Shown piece by piece: positions 37,523 to 46,896 of a DNA stretch of 64,000 nucleotides. Under the pieces are notes generated by a model, which was not told where the DNA came from, did no database searches, and saw only the letters and a program-made list of their open reading frames with translations. The position numbers were made by a program, and so were the translations under genes. Every line of letters begins with the position of its first letter. Position 1 is the first letter of the stretch. The stretch is from CAZWSX01 sp964636985 (GTDB taxonomy: Bacteria; Planctomycetota; Planctomycetia; Pirellulales; Pirellulaceae): assembly GCA_964636985.1 (NCBI GenBank), contig CAZWSX010000018.1, positions 1-64,000 on the forward strand, written 5' to 3'.

Positions 37523-38614
37523 ATGCGTTTCAGGATCTTCTTATTGCTAGTCTTGCTTCGCTTTGGAGACTACCAAGTCGCGCGAGCCGCCGAGTCCGTA
37601 TCGACCGACTCCCTCGACTATCGACTGCAAGGGGAATACGTCGGCCTCGGCCGAGGCCTGCAAGTGATTGCCCGCGGCGATGGAAACTTCGAAGCTTCGA
37701 CAATTCCCTGTGGTTTGCCGGGTGCCGGCGGTAGCACGCGCGGCCGCATCACGGTTAAAGGAAAAGCCAGCGGGGAATCGGCCGATTTCCAATTTCCCGA
37801 CGGCTGGGTGCGCGTCGAATGCGAATCGGCCACGTGGTATCGTCACGACAATACGTTCGTCGGCACGTTGACCAAAGCGCGACGGCAAAGCCCCACCCTG
37901 GGACTTCAACCACCTGCCAACGCGGAACGACTATTTGTCGATGGGCAAATCGGCGAACTCGATTCGGCGAAACTTTCGCCCGATGGTTTCTTGATGCGCG
38001 GGGCGATCACGAAGAATCCCGTTCAGGATTTCCGGCTGCACGTCGAGTTCCGCACGCCCTTCACGCCGACGGGTAAAGGACAAGGACGCGGCAACAGTGG
38101 CCTGTACATTCAGCGCCGCTACGAAGTTCAAATTCTCGACTCGTTCGGCCACTTCGATGGCGATCCCAGCGAGTGCGGTGGCCTGTACAAACAAAAGGCA
38201 GCCGACCTCAACATGGCGCTGCCGCCGATGACCTGGCAGACCTACGACATCTGGTTTCGGCACGCACAGTTCGACAGCATCGGGCGAAAGATCGCGCCGG
38301 CGGTGATCACCGTCGTCCATAACGGTGTCACAATCCACGATCATTACGCGATTGTGACCAAGACCGGCGCCGGGCAACTCGAAGGTCCCCAAGCATTGCC
38401 CCTTCTGTTCCAGGACCACGGCGACGACGTTGTGTACCGCAACGTGTGGCTCGTTCACGGCGAAACGATTCCCGAGAACGGTAGTGGATGTTTCGGAACG
38501 GGTGGCACTGGCGTCCATAAGACGCCAGTGAGAGCAAGGTCGCACACACACTGGCGTCTTTGGGACGCCAGTGCCACCCCGGCATGCGGTCCCTGCTTTC
38601 GCCGCGTCCGCTAG
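37523..38614 (+). CDS. Exported DUF1080 (3-keto-disaccharide hydrolase-like) protein with repeat-derived C-terminus
   Basis: A 363-residue exported protein: signal peptide 1-22 (ending ARA-AE), then a small beta domain (25-115) and a DUF1080/concanavalin-like domain (about 130-318: FRLHVEFRTPF, RGNSGLYIQRRYEVQILDSFG, NGVTIHDH, LLFQDHGDDVVYRNVW). DUF1080 members cleave 3-keto-glycosides or bind glycans. The natural domain ends near VWLVHGETIP. The last 40 or so residues come from reading through the palindromic repeat at 38500-38579 and have no counterpart expected in the family. Gene order with SMP-30 and GH10-like genes suggests carbohydrate turnover. Confidence 0.9.
   Translation: MRFRIFLLLVLLRFGDYQVARAAESVSTDSLDYRLQGEYVGLGRGLQVIARGDGNFEASTIPCGLPGAGGSTRGRITVKGKASGESADFQFPDGWVRVECESATWYRHDNTFVGTLTKARRQSPTLGLQPPANAERLFVDGQIGELDSAKLSPDGFLMRGAITKNPVQDFRLHVEFRTPFTPTGKGQGRGNSGLYIQRRYEVQILDSFGHFDGDPSECGGLYKQKAADLNMALPPMTWQTYDIWFRHAQFDSIGRKIAPAVITVVHNGVTIHDHYAIVTKTGAGQLEGPQALPLLFQDHGDDVVYRNVWLVHGETIPENGSGCFGTGGTGVHKTPVRARSHTHWRLWDASATPACGPCFRRVR
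38500..38579. repeat. Dispersed palindromic repeat, copy 2, inside the DUF1080 gene 3' end
   Basis: An 80-bp element with outer inverted ends GGGTGGCACTGGCGTC (left from 38500) and its complement (ending 38579), plus an inner hairpin. Its reverse complement aligns with copy 1 at 7500-7606 along the outer ends and the CCCAAAGAYGCCAGTGTG part. Both copies are preceded by ACG. It is read through in frame by the DUF1080 gene. Confidence 0.8.
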
Positions 38615-38656
38615 AATGACGTGCGTTCTGAATTTTCAAGGTGTGGGCGCGAGCAC

Positions 38657-39514
38657 ATGGCAGCCAATCGGAGTTTGCTTTTCGTCCCCCTGATCGCGCT
38701 GTTTGGCATCATTGTGGCCATTGGATGCGACGGTTGGGACGGCCTCACTGCTCGAAAGAACGCGACCAAGACTCAGCGGAAGCCCAAGGATACTCCCCCG
38801 CCTAAGTCGGCTGGCGTCGACATGCCAATCGACGAACCAGTCGATCCCTCTCTGAAAAAAGCTCTGGAAATCGAAGCCGATCTCACGCGGGTCACGTCGG
38901 CAACCGAGGCTCTGGAAACGATCCGCCAAGAGATCACCGACGATGCGTCGCTCGCTCCCGAGCTGACGCCCAACCTGATCGCCTACGCTCGCTTGGCCGA
39001 CAAGCTCGATCTGGCGTTGGAAAAGGCGAAGCCTTTTGCGGCGGATAACGCCGATGACGTCGAGCGGTTGCTCAGGCTCACGCAAGCGATCGTCGAGCCA
39101 GCCGCCTTCCTCGGCCTTGAAATGCACCGCGAGACGGTGGCCCGTCGCAAAGACGAAAACTCCGTAGCATGGGCAAAATCTGACGCTGGCAAAAAGCTCG
39201 CGAAGATCGCCGTCCAATCCGCCGAGCAAGGACAGAAACGGATGCTCGAAGAGGGTGACCCGGAACTCTTCGACCATCTGTTCGACCAGCTTCACGTCGG
39301 CCTGCTGTTGGCCGAAGCCCACAAGGCTGCCGGCCATCGCCACAAAGCGGTGAAAGCGATTGAGGGGGCGCTCGAGTCGACGCGTCGCCAACGCGAAGAG
39401 ATCAAGTCCGCCGTCGAAGAGCTGCGCGGATTGAAGCGGCAACTGGCGCCAGGCAATACGGCAGCCAGCGACTCCACGGATGATGAAACGGCGGACAGCG
39501 ATGACGAAAAGTAA
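38657..39514 (+). CDS. Exported helical protein, possible lipoprotein
   Basis: A 285-residue protein: N-terminal hydrophobic segment (about 5-24) ending VAIGC-DGW, a loose lipobox. A charged Lys/Pro linker follows, then an all-helical body (about 60-260) of Ala/Glu/Lys-rich helices and an acidic Asp/Ser C-terminus. The ATG at 38657 is preferred over 38621 because the hydrophobic segment starts right after it. It lies shortly after the DUF1080 gene and the next gene begins 22 bases after its stop. No family is recognised; the helical content suggests a scaffold. Confidence 0.65.
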   Translation: MAANRSLLFVPLIALFGIIVAIGCDGWDGLTARKNATKTQRKPKDTPPPKSAGVDMPIDEPVDPSLKKALEIEADLTRVTSATEALETIRQEITDDASLAPELTPNLIAYARLADKLDLALEKAKPFAADNADDVERLLRLTQAIVEPAAFLGLEMHRETVARRKDENSVAWAKSDAGKKLAKIAVQSAEQGQKRMLEEGDPELFDHLFDQLHVGLLLAEAHKAAGHRHKAVKAIEGALESTRRQREEIKSAVEELRGLKRQLAPGNTAASDSTDDETADSDDEK

Positions 39515-39536
39515 CAGGCAACCGCCAGGCTCAACC

Positions 39537-40454
39537 ATGCGTTCGATCGGGCTCGCCGTCCTTGGGGCGTCGCTGGTCCTATTCTTGGGAGCGATAGTCC
39601 GGGCACAAGACAGCAACGTTGCGCCACCCACCACGGCTATCGACGACGAAGCCTTCGAAGCCCTGGTCACGCAGCGGCTCGGTCGCGACGCTGCCGCCGG
39701 GCGTTGTCTTTCTCCGCTCAAAATTGCTGAGCAATCGACGCGCCGCAAAACGTCATTGAGCCTGCCGGCGAAAGAAACGAAAAAACTATCGCCCAGCGAG
39801 GTTCACCAGCGCGGGCTGGACAGCGTTCTGTTGGTAGGCGGCGTGGCCCGCGCGCCAGGGCGGCTTCGCGTTCGCTGGAACATAGAGGTCTCGGGGACCG
39901 CATGGGTGGCAGCCGAGGGAGGGATCGCCGTGACCAATTGGCACATCTTCGACGGCACCGATCACCTTGGTTTTGGCGCGGCGAATTCGCGCGGCGACGT
40001 CTTCCCATTGGCCGAGGTCCTGGCCTGCGATCCCGATTTGGATATTGCTTTGGTACGTTTTGCAAATCCCGATGGGTCGGCGCCATCGCTCCCTCCACTG
40101 CCGATTGGCGACGACGAGCCGGTCGGATCGTGGCTCGGCGTCGTGAGCCATCCAGGCGGACGCTACTTTACGCTGTCGCAGGGGCACATCACCCGTTATT
40201 CTTCGGAAGTGGTAAACGAGTCGAAGCAGCGATGGCTTGAAACGTCGGCCGAGTTCGCCGTCGGTTCGAGTGGCGGCCCGGCCTTCAACGACCGCGGGGC
40301 CGTGGTCGGCATGGCGACGATGACCTCGGCGATCACCAGCGAGGGAAAGCCGCGGGACTATCCGCAGCAAATGGTGATCAAATCGTGCATTCCAGCACAA
40401 GCAATTTTCACACTGATCGACGATTCGCAAAAAAGTAACGAGTCCAAGGAATAG
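39537..40454 (+). CDS. Exported trypsin-like serine protease
   Basis: A 305-residue protein: signal peptide (about 1-23, ending VRA-QD), a short helical linker, then a chymotrypsin-fold domain. The triad is His136 (TNWHIF), Asp169 (LDIALV) and Ser245 (GSSGGP), with an HPGG loop before the Ser. No PDZ domain is present, so it is not a full DegP. Starts at 39480 and 39501 are also open and overlap the preceding gene; 39537 places the signal peptide at the N-terminus. It lies 6 bases before the ThuA fusion gene, so they are likely co-transcribed. Periplasmic proteolysis is inferred. Confidence 0.88.
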   Translation: MRSIGLAVLGASLVLFLGAIVRAQDSNVAPPTTAIDDEAFEALVTQRLGRDAAAGRCLSPLKIAEQSTRRKTSLSLPAKETKKLSPSEVHQRGLDSVLLVGGVARAPGRLRVRWNIEVSGTAWVAAEGGIAVTNWHIFDGTDHLGFGAANSRGDVFPLAEVLACDPDLDIALVRFANPDGSAPSLPPLPIGDDEPVGSWLGVVSHPGGRYFTLSQGHITRYSSEVVNESKQRWLETSAEFAVGSSGGPAFNDRGAVVGMATMTSAITSEGKPRDYPQQMVIKSCIPAQAIFTLIDDSQKSNESKE

Positions 40455-40460
40455 TGCGTA

Positions 40461-43400
40461 ATGAAGTTTTGGCGTCTCTCCCTGTCTGTCCTGTTGTTGG
40501 TTCACGCGCTGTGTGGGGTTGTCTCGGCTGCCGATCCGCCCAAGCCTCTTCGCATTCTCTTGGTGGTTGGCGGATGCTGCCACGACTACGAAATCCAAAA
40601 GCGAATCATCAAGAAAGGACTCGAAGCCCGCGCCCATGTCGAGGTGGAAGTCGTCCACGAAGGAGGGAGCGCGACCGACAGCAAGATTCCCCTCTACACC
40701 AAAGCCGATTGGAGCGACGGATTCGACCTCGTCATCCACAACGAGTGCTTCGCCGACGTGAAGGAACCGGCGTGGACACAGCGGGTCCTCAAGCCTCATC
40801 AAGAAGGGTTGCCTGCCGTAGTAATCCACTGCGCGATGCACTGTTACCGCGACGGCACCGATAACTGGTTGGAGTTCTGCGGCGTTACGTCGCGCGGCCA
40901 CGGCGACAACTATCCTCACGAGGTTTTCAACAGCGATCTCGCTCACCCGGTGATGAAAGAGTTCGGCTCCGCGTGGGCCAATCCGGCAGGCGAACTCTAC
41001 TTCATCGAAAAGCTGTGGCCCCACGCGCACGCACTCGCATCAGCCAAAAGCCGCGACGACGGCAAAGAACACGCGTGCGTCTGGACCAACGAGTACGGCG
41101 AAAAGAAGACCCGTGTCTTCGGCACGACGTTGGGACATCACAATGTCACGTTTGAGGATCCCCAGTTCCTCGACCTGCTCACGCGCGGTTCGCTGTGGGC
41201 GATGAACAAGCTCGAGGACAAGTACCTCAAACCCGTCGAGCCAAAGCGCGTGCCCGTGAACCTGGCGGCGAAGAAGCCGGTCACGGCCAAGAGTTCGCAA
41301 GACGGCCACCCACCAGCGCACTTGACCGATGGCGATGCCGGAACGCGTTGGTGCGCTAACGGCCCGCAAATGAATGAATGGGTCCAAGTCGACCTGCAAA
41401 AGCCAACCAAGATCTCAGGCTGCCAGATCAAATGGGAATCGTCCGACATCGCCTATCGCTATTTGGTTGAAGGCTCGCTCGATGGCAAAGAGTGGAAGAC
41501 GCTGGTCGACCGACGCGATACGAAGCTCGTTCTGGACGAAGAAAAGTTCGAGCCGCAGGACGTCCGCTACGTTCGCTTGACGGGCGTCGGCGCGCGCGAG
41601 GGGGCGTGGATCAGCGTCTTTGAGTTCAACGTCTTCGGGGATGAAACCGTGCTCCTCGATCCGGCATTGGCGCAGCAGCAGGCCGAGCAAGAGTACCTTG
41701 CCGATGTGAAGGCGCCGCCGGGGTTTGATGTCTCGCTCTTTGCGGCGCCGCCGGCGGTACAGTATCCCGTTTTTGTCGCGGCCGCCGAAGATGGCACCAT
41801 CTACGTCTCCGTCGACAAGAATGGTTCAATCGATCGAACCAAGAACCGCGGCGCGATCTTCCGATTGCGCGATCTCGATGGCGACGGCCGCGCGGACGAA
41901 GTGAAAAAGTTCGTCGCGAACGTCGATTCGCCGCGCGGGCTCGTGTGGGATCGCGACCGCTTGTACGTGATGCATCCGCCTCATCTGTCGGCGTTCATCG
42001 ATCACGACGGGGATGGTGTCTCGGACGAGCAGAAGATCCTGGTGAAGAACCTGGCCTTCGGTTTCAAAGACCGCCCCGCGGACCACACGGCCAACGGCGT
42101 GGCGATGGGCGTTGATGGTTGGCTCTACATCGCGATGGGCGACTTCGGTTTCATGGAAGCCGAAGGAACCGATGGAACGAAGCTCCAATTCCGTAGCGGC
42201 GGCGTGATTCGCGTGCGTCCCGATGGAACGGGTCTTGAAGTCTTCTCGCGCGGCACTCGGAACATTGTCGAAGTTGCCGTCGATCCGTGGTTGAATGGTT
42301 TCACTCGTGACAATACCAACGACGGCGACGGGTGGGACATCCGGCTGCACCACTTCACTGGGCTCGAACATCACGGATATCCATCGCTCTACAAGCGTTT
42401 TAAGGACGACCACATCGCACCACTGGCTGACTACGGGGGCGGCAGCGGCTGTGGTGCCGCGTTCATTGACGAACCCGGGATGCCCGAAGGTTGCAGTCCG
42501 GCTCTCTACACGGCCGACTGGGGACGGAACTGGGTTTATCGTCATCGCCTCACCAGCAACGGCGCAACATTCAAGCCGGATCAAAGCGAGTTTGCCTCAC
42601 TCACCCGAGTGACCGATCTCGACGTCGACGGCTCAAGCCGCATCTACGCCGCCAGTTGGAAAGGAGCGACCTTCGTCTACGAAGGGGAAAAGGTGGGCTA
42701 CCTGGTGCAGTTGACCCCGCACGGCTACAAGGCCCCTCCCCTGCCCCGCTATCGCGAATCGACCGCCGCGGAACTCGTGGCAGAACTTCGTTCGCCAAGC
42801 CATCGCAGACGATTGGCAGCCCTACGCGAGTTAGTCGCCCGACGGGACGACGCATCGCGCGCAGCGCTGAACGAACTGGCGAACGACGGCAAAGCTCCTC
42901 TGGCTAGCCGCATCGCTGCGACCTTCGCCATTGCATTGAGCTGGCCGCAGGATGCATCGCCAGAACTTAACCAGATTGCCAGCGACGAGACGATGCTCCC
43001 CTTTGCCATTCGTGCACTGGGAGACAATGAAGACGCAGCCAGTCCTCAAACGCTCGATACGATTCGACGAGGCATCCGTAGCATTTCGCCGCGAGCCAAT
43101 CTCGAAGCCGCCGTTGCCGCTGCCCATTTGAGAGCTACGGCCTGCGCTCCTGATATCGGTACGCTCCTCGGCAATGCCGACCCCGTCGTTCGCCACACGG
43201 CGGTGAAATCGCTGGTTCGTTTGGAAGCTGTTTCACCTTCGCTGGCCATTATCGACGATCCGTCCTCAAGCCAAGTCGCCCGCGCGCGAGCCTATCAGGT
43301 GCTCGGCGAGTTGCATCACGACGCTGTCGTCGACGCACTGATTACTCGATTGCAAAAGACGGACGACGCAGCGCGGCGGGTGGAACTGGTTTCAACGCTG

Positions 43401-44714
43401 GCTCGCCTCTATTTCCGCGAAGGCACTTGGAAGGGAGACAGCTGGGGAACTCGCCCTGATACAACCGGTCCTTACTACCAACCGGAGAAATGGGAAGCGA
43501 CACCAAAGATCGAAGCGGCACTTAAGGAGGCAATCGCCAAAGCTCCCAGTAGCGAAACCGCCGAACTCCTGGCCAGTGTCGATCGAATGCGGATCACGCT
43601 CGACGGCGCGATGGCACAGCTGTTGGCGGCGGCATCAAAAGACATCAAACAAGTGCCGGCTGTTCTCGACGCATTAGCGACCGCTGAGGCGATTCCCACG
43701 CCTGCTTGGAAGCTCCTCAAGCGCGCCGCCGAGGCCAGAGAGCTTCCCGTAGAACGGCGAGTCGAGGCCGCCCGATATTGGCTGCGCACTACTGATCCGA
43801 CCGACTGGCAGCAAGCGTTTTCAGCAGTCGTAAAGCTCACCGACAAGGCAACGCCGGAGACGAATTTAGCCCTTCGTAAGGCTCTGCTGAAAACGGAGAT
43901 CATCAGTCCCCACATCGACTGGCTGGCCAAAGCGGCGGAACGCAACGACGCCGAAGGCACTTGGGCAACCGCTTGCTTGTGGACCGCCACGTCGCCACAG
44001 AGCGGGGCAGCACCAGAGGTGGTCGCGATTGCCCAGCCGGCGCTCAACAAGCTGCAAGCCAGTCCGCAAGGACGCGAGCGATTGCTCGCCGCACTCCGGA
44101 TGTCGAACCAGCGCGAGTTCTATCCCTTCGTGCTCAAGACCGCTTCGCTAAGCGATAGTAGCGCCAAAGCCGCCCGTGAATTGGTTAGCGAGTGGGACTT
44201 GGCCGAGGATGCCAGTGCGGGACCGATCGTCAAGTCGCAACCAGCCGAGAGCTTGATTGCAGGGTCGCGCGAACTCGCGGGCAAGAAGGGGCACGGCGAA
44301 GCGATCTTCGCCACGCTGCAATGTGCCAAGTGCCATACGGTCGACAAGTCGGAACCGCTTCGCGGTCCTTACTTGCCCAATGTCGCGAAGACTTACAAAC
44401 GCGAACAATTGGCCGAAGCCATTTTGCTTCCCAGCAAAACACTGGCGCAGGGCTTCGTCACCTATAACTTCGCGCTGGAGGATGGTCGCCAGCTCACTGG
44501 CTTTGTGATCAAAGAGTCGCCGACGGAAGTGATTGTCCGCGACAACCAGGGGCGCGAGCACAAGCTGCCGGTCGCCGAGATCGAAGAGCGGACCAAGTCG
44601 GCCACGTCGGTCATGCCAGACGGTTTAGCCGAGAAGCTGACGACGGCCGAGTTTGGGCACTTGCTGGCGTACTTGGAATCGCTCGCGGCCTTCGCTGACG
44701 AGAAACCGCAGTAA
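40461..44714 (+). CDS. ThuA / discoidin / PVC-type dehydrogenase / HEAT / cytochrome c fusion
   Basis: A 1417-residue secreted protein: signal peptide 1-23. Domains in order: ThuA-like glutamine amidotransferase fold (about 30-260; LLVVGGCCHDY, AVVIHCAMHCYRDG), F5/8 type C discoidin domain (about 275-395; LTDGDAGTRWCANG), PVC-type membrane-bound-dehydrogenase beta-propeller (about 415-770; APPGFDVSLFAAPP, LRDLDGDGRADE), HEAT-like helices (about 775-1260) and a C-terminal cytochrome c with heme site CAKCH at 1288-1292 and VMPDGLAEKL. Such fusions are typical of planctomycete sugar or glycan oxidation. It is 6 bases after the protease gene. Heme suggests electron transfer; substrate unknown. 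Confidence 0.93.
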   Translation: MKFWRLSLSVLLLVHALCGVVSAADPPKPLRILLVVGGCCHDYEIQKRIIKKGLEARAHVEVEVVHEGGSATDSKIPLYTKADWSDGFDLVIHNECFADVKEPAWTQRVLKPHQEGLPAVVIHCAMHCYRDGTDNWLEFCGVTSRGHGDNYPHEVFNSDLAHPVMKEFGSAWANPAGELYFIEKLWPHAHALASAKSRDDGKEHACVWTNEYGEKKTRVFGTTLGHHNVTFEDPQFLDLLTRGSLWAMNKLEDKYLKPVEPKRVPVNLAAKKPVTAKSSQDGHPPAHLTDGDAGTRWCANGPQMNEWVQVDLQKPTKISGCQIKWESSDIAYRYLVEGSLDGKEWKTLVDRRDTKLVLDEEKFEPQDVRYVRLTGVGAREGAWISVFEFNVFGDETVLLDPALAQQQAEQEYLADVKAPPGFDVSLFAAPPAVQYPVFVAAAEDGTIYVSVDKNGSIDRTKNRGAIFRLRDLDGDGRADEVKKFVANVDSPRGLVWDRDRLYVMHPPHLSAFIDHDGDGVSDEQKILVKNLAFGFKDRPADHTANGVAMGVDGWLYIAMGDFGFMEAEGTDGTKLQFRSGGVIRVRPDGTGLEVFSRGTRNIVEVAVDPWLNGFTRDNTNDGDGWDIRLHHFTGLEHHGYPSLYKRFKDDHIAPLADYGGGSGCGAAFIDEPGMPEGCSPALYTADWGRNWVYRHRLTSNGATFKPDQSEFASLTRVTDLDVDGSSRIYAASWKGATFVYEGEKVGYLVQLTPHGYKAPPLPRYRESTAAELVAELRSPSHRRRLAALRELVARRDDASRAALNELANDGKAPLASRIAATFAIALSWPQDASPELNQIASDETMLPFAIRALGDNEDAASPQTLDTIRRGIRSISPRANLEAAVAAAHLRATACAPDIGTLLGNADPVVRHTAVKSLVRLEAVSPSLAIIDDPSSSQVARARAYQVLGELHHDAVVDALITRLQKTDDAARRVELVSTLARLYFREGTWKGDSWGTRPDTTGPYYQPEKWEATPKIEAALKEAIAKAPSSETAELLASVDRMRITLDGAMAQLLAAASKDIKQVPAVLDALATAEAIPTPAWKLLKRAAEARELPVERRVEAARYWLRTTDPTDWQQAFSAVVKLTDKATPETNLALRKALLKTEIISPHIDWLAKAAERNDAEGTWATACLWTATSPQSGAAPEVVAIAQPALNKLQASPQGRERLLAALRMSNQREFYPFVLKTASLSDSSAKAARELVSEWDLAEDASAGPIVKSQPAESLIAGSRELAGKKGHGEAIFATLQCAKCHTVDKSEPLRGPYLPNVAKTYKREQLAEAILLPSKTLAQGFVTYNFALEDGRQLTGFVIKESPTEVIVRDNQGREHKLPVAEIEERTKSATSVMPDGLAEKLTTAEFGHLLAYLESLAAFADEKPQ

Positions 44715-44744
44715 CTGCGGCACACAGGAACGGGAAGCGGCCGC

Positions 44745-46742
44745 ATGTCGCAGTGGGATGAAGCGGAGCCTGACACTGACGAAGAAGCGAACGTGGCCAA
44801 GCCGCGACGTTCGCTCGTCTGGATGATTGCCGCTTTCACTTTGGCAGTCATCCTGGCCGCCATCGTTGCGATCAACCTGCGCGGCGGTGTTGAGCATTTC
44901 ACGGCCACCGATCCCAAGTTGATCCCCTTGCCAACGTTGGCACCTGATCCGCGACTCACGTTCGCGTCTCCCTTTCGCAACATCCACCCCGACATCGAGT
45001 TCGTCGGCGACAAGGTCTGCGCCCAATGCCACAAGGAAATCGATAAGTCGTTCCACGCGCATCCCATGGGGCGATCGGCCTCAAAAACCGTCGACAGCCT
45101 CGAGAAATTCGACGATGCCGCCAATGCGAGCTCTCAATATGAAGGATGGGATTGGTCGAACACCGCGATCGACGGCCACCTTGTGCAAACGCTCGCTCGC
45201 GCGGACGCCAAGGGTAAAACCATTGCCGAGCTAACATACAAACCCGAACTCGTCATCGGTTCGGGGACGATGGGGCGGTCGTACATCGAATCGCGCGGCG
45301 GCGAAGCGTGGCAAACGCCGGTCAGTTGGTTTACCACCATTCACCAATGGGATGTTTCACCCGCCGCCACGGCGTACAACGATCTTTCGATGCCGACCGA
45401 TGCCCGCTGCCTGGGATGCCACATTCAAAACGTCCCGATGGTCGCCTTTTCGCAGCATCGGTTGTCGGGGCCGCTGAACGCGGCGCAAGTGAATATCGGC
45501 TGCGAGCGCTGCCACGGCCCAGGCCATCTTCACGTGCACGAGCGCACCAGCGGCGCTACGATTGCAGATGGAATCGACACCTCGATCGTCAATCCGCGGC
45601 ACTTGTCGGTCGACCTGCGAATGGCAATTTGCCAACAGTGCCACATGAGCGGCTTCGGCGAGGCAACCTCGCTGGGGCGATTGCGCAGCGAGTTTCGCCC
45701 TGGAATGCCGCTGGAACTTTTCGTTTCGGTTTACACAGTCCCGCCAGGCGAGTCGAAGGGACGATCGGTCCAGCAGTTCGAGCAGATGCTCGAGAGCCGC
45801 TGCTACACCCAGAGTGCGGGAACGTTCGACTGCACCACCTGCCACAACCCTCACGAAAAGCCATCCAAGGCGGAGTCCGCAAGTTACTTTCGCGAACGTT
45901 GTTTGAAGTGCCACCAGGACAAGCCGTGCGCGGCATCAGAAGAAAGCCGGCAGAAGGTTGCCGATGCCTGCATCACTTGCCACATGCCGCGGGCGGAGAG
46001 CGCCAGCGTTGCCCATGCCAGTGTCACCGACCACCGGATTCTGCGCGACAAGAACCAGGAACGGACGTTCGCTCCGTCGTCGGCGATGGTTCGACCCGGC
46101 CTTCCCTTTGTGCCGGTATCGCTCGCGAAGTCCGTCCTTTCAAAGCAAGAGGAAGAGCGCAATCTTGGCGTTGCGCTCGCAGCAATGATGCAAGCCAGCG
46201 AAGGACGAGCAGACCCACAATCCCCAGTCTTGGCTGCCGCCCACGAACTGCTTACCGCCGCCACAACCAGAAATCCGCAAGACCATGATGCCTGGCTGGG
46301 GCTGGCGACACTCGAAAAGCTGCGGAACAACATGCCGGCGGCTCTGGAGGTTGCTCGAAAGGCCGTAGCGGCTGTTCCTCATTCGGAAATCGGCCTGCGG
46401 CAACTGGCGACATTGGCCATCGATTTGAGCGACGGACAAACCGCTGCCGATGCGACCCTCCGATTGATGCAACTCAATCCCGAGTCTCCCACGCATCTGC
46501 GTTTGCGCGGGCAAGCCCAGTTGGTGCTAGGGCAAACCTCAGCCGCGTCGCACTCGCTCAAGCAAGCGGTCGCCGTTCAACCGCTCGACGGCGGCCTGCG
46601 ATTCCTGCTGGCAATCACTCTCAAAGAGTCTGGCAACCTCCGCGCTGCCGAAGCGGAACTGGCTCAGGCCATGGCCCTCACCGACGACGTCGGCCTCCGA
46701 TCAGAGTACCGGCGGCAGTTTCACGACGACGCGCAGCGGTAA
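44745..46742 (+). CDS. Membrane-anchored heptaheme c-type cytochrome with TPRs, paralogue 2
   Basis: A 665-residue protein: cytoplasmic N-terminus, one membrane helix (about 24-44), seven CXXCH sites at 92, 222, 253, 296, 363, 386 and 409, and TPR repeats (about 500-650). Blocks GCERCHGPG, DTSIVNPR, AICQQCH and FRPGMPLELF match the paralogue at 9026-11068, so the two arose by duplication. It follows the ThuA/cytochrome fusion by 30 bases and may hand electrons to or from it. A cytochrome c554-like fold is expected; redox partner unknown. Confidence 0.9.
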   Translation: MSQWDEAEPDTDEEANVAKPRRSLVWMIAAFTLAVILAAIVAINLRGGVEHFTATDPKLIPLPTLAPDPRLTFASPFRNIHPDIEFVGDKVCAQCHKEIDKSFHAHPMGRSASKTVDSLEKFDDAANASSQYEGWDWSNTAIDGHLVQTLARADAKGKTIAELTYKPELVIGSGTMGRSYIESRGGEAWQTPVSWFTTIHQWDVSPAATAYNDLSMPTDARCLGCHIQNVPMVAFSQHRLSGPLNAAQVNIGCERCHGPGHLHVHERTSGATIADGIDTSIVNPRHLSVDLRMAICQQCHMSGFGEATSLGRLRSEFRPGMPLELFVSVYTVPPGESKGRSVQQFEQMLESRCYTQSAGTFDCTTCHNPHEKPSKAESASYFRERCLKCHQDKPCAASEESRQKVADACITCHMPRAESASVAHASVTDHRILRDKNQERTFAPSSAMVRPGLPFVPVSLAKSVLSKQEEERNLGVALAAMMQASEGRADPQSPVLAAAHELLTAATTRNPQDHDAWLGLATLEKLRNNMPAALEVARKAVAAVPHSEIGLRQLATLAIDLSDGQTAADATLRLMQLNPESPTHLRLRGQAQLVLGQTSAASHSLKQAVAVQPLDGGLRFLLAITLKESGNLRAAEAELAQAMALTDDVGLRSEYRRQFHDDAQR

Positions 46743-46790
46743 AGGTTCCAACCTTAGCGAACAGTTGTCGGCACACCCCGTTGCGATGAC

Positions 46791-46812
46791 CACGGTCCCT
46801 GTTTACCGTGGG
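46791..46812 (+). terminator. Hairpin after the second heptaheme cytochrome gene
   Basis: CCACGGT / ACCGTGG (46791-46797, 46806-46812) forms a 7-bp stem with an 8-base loop. No T-run follows, so it may be a weak terminator or a processing signal before the hydroxyproline operon. Confidence 0.3.
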
Positions 46813-46896
46813 TGCTTTGGTTGGGGACTACCGCACTCGCTCTAGCCGGAATTTGCCCACGCGCTCGTCTGCTCATCGTTGACCAAGGACCTCTCC

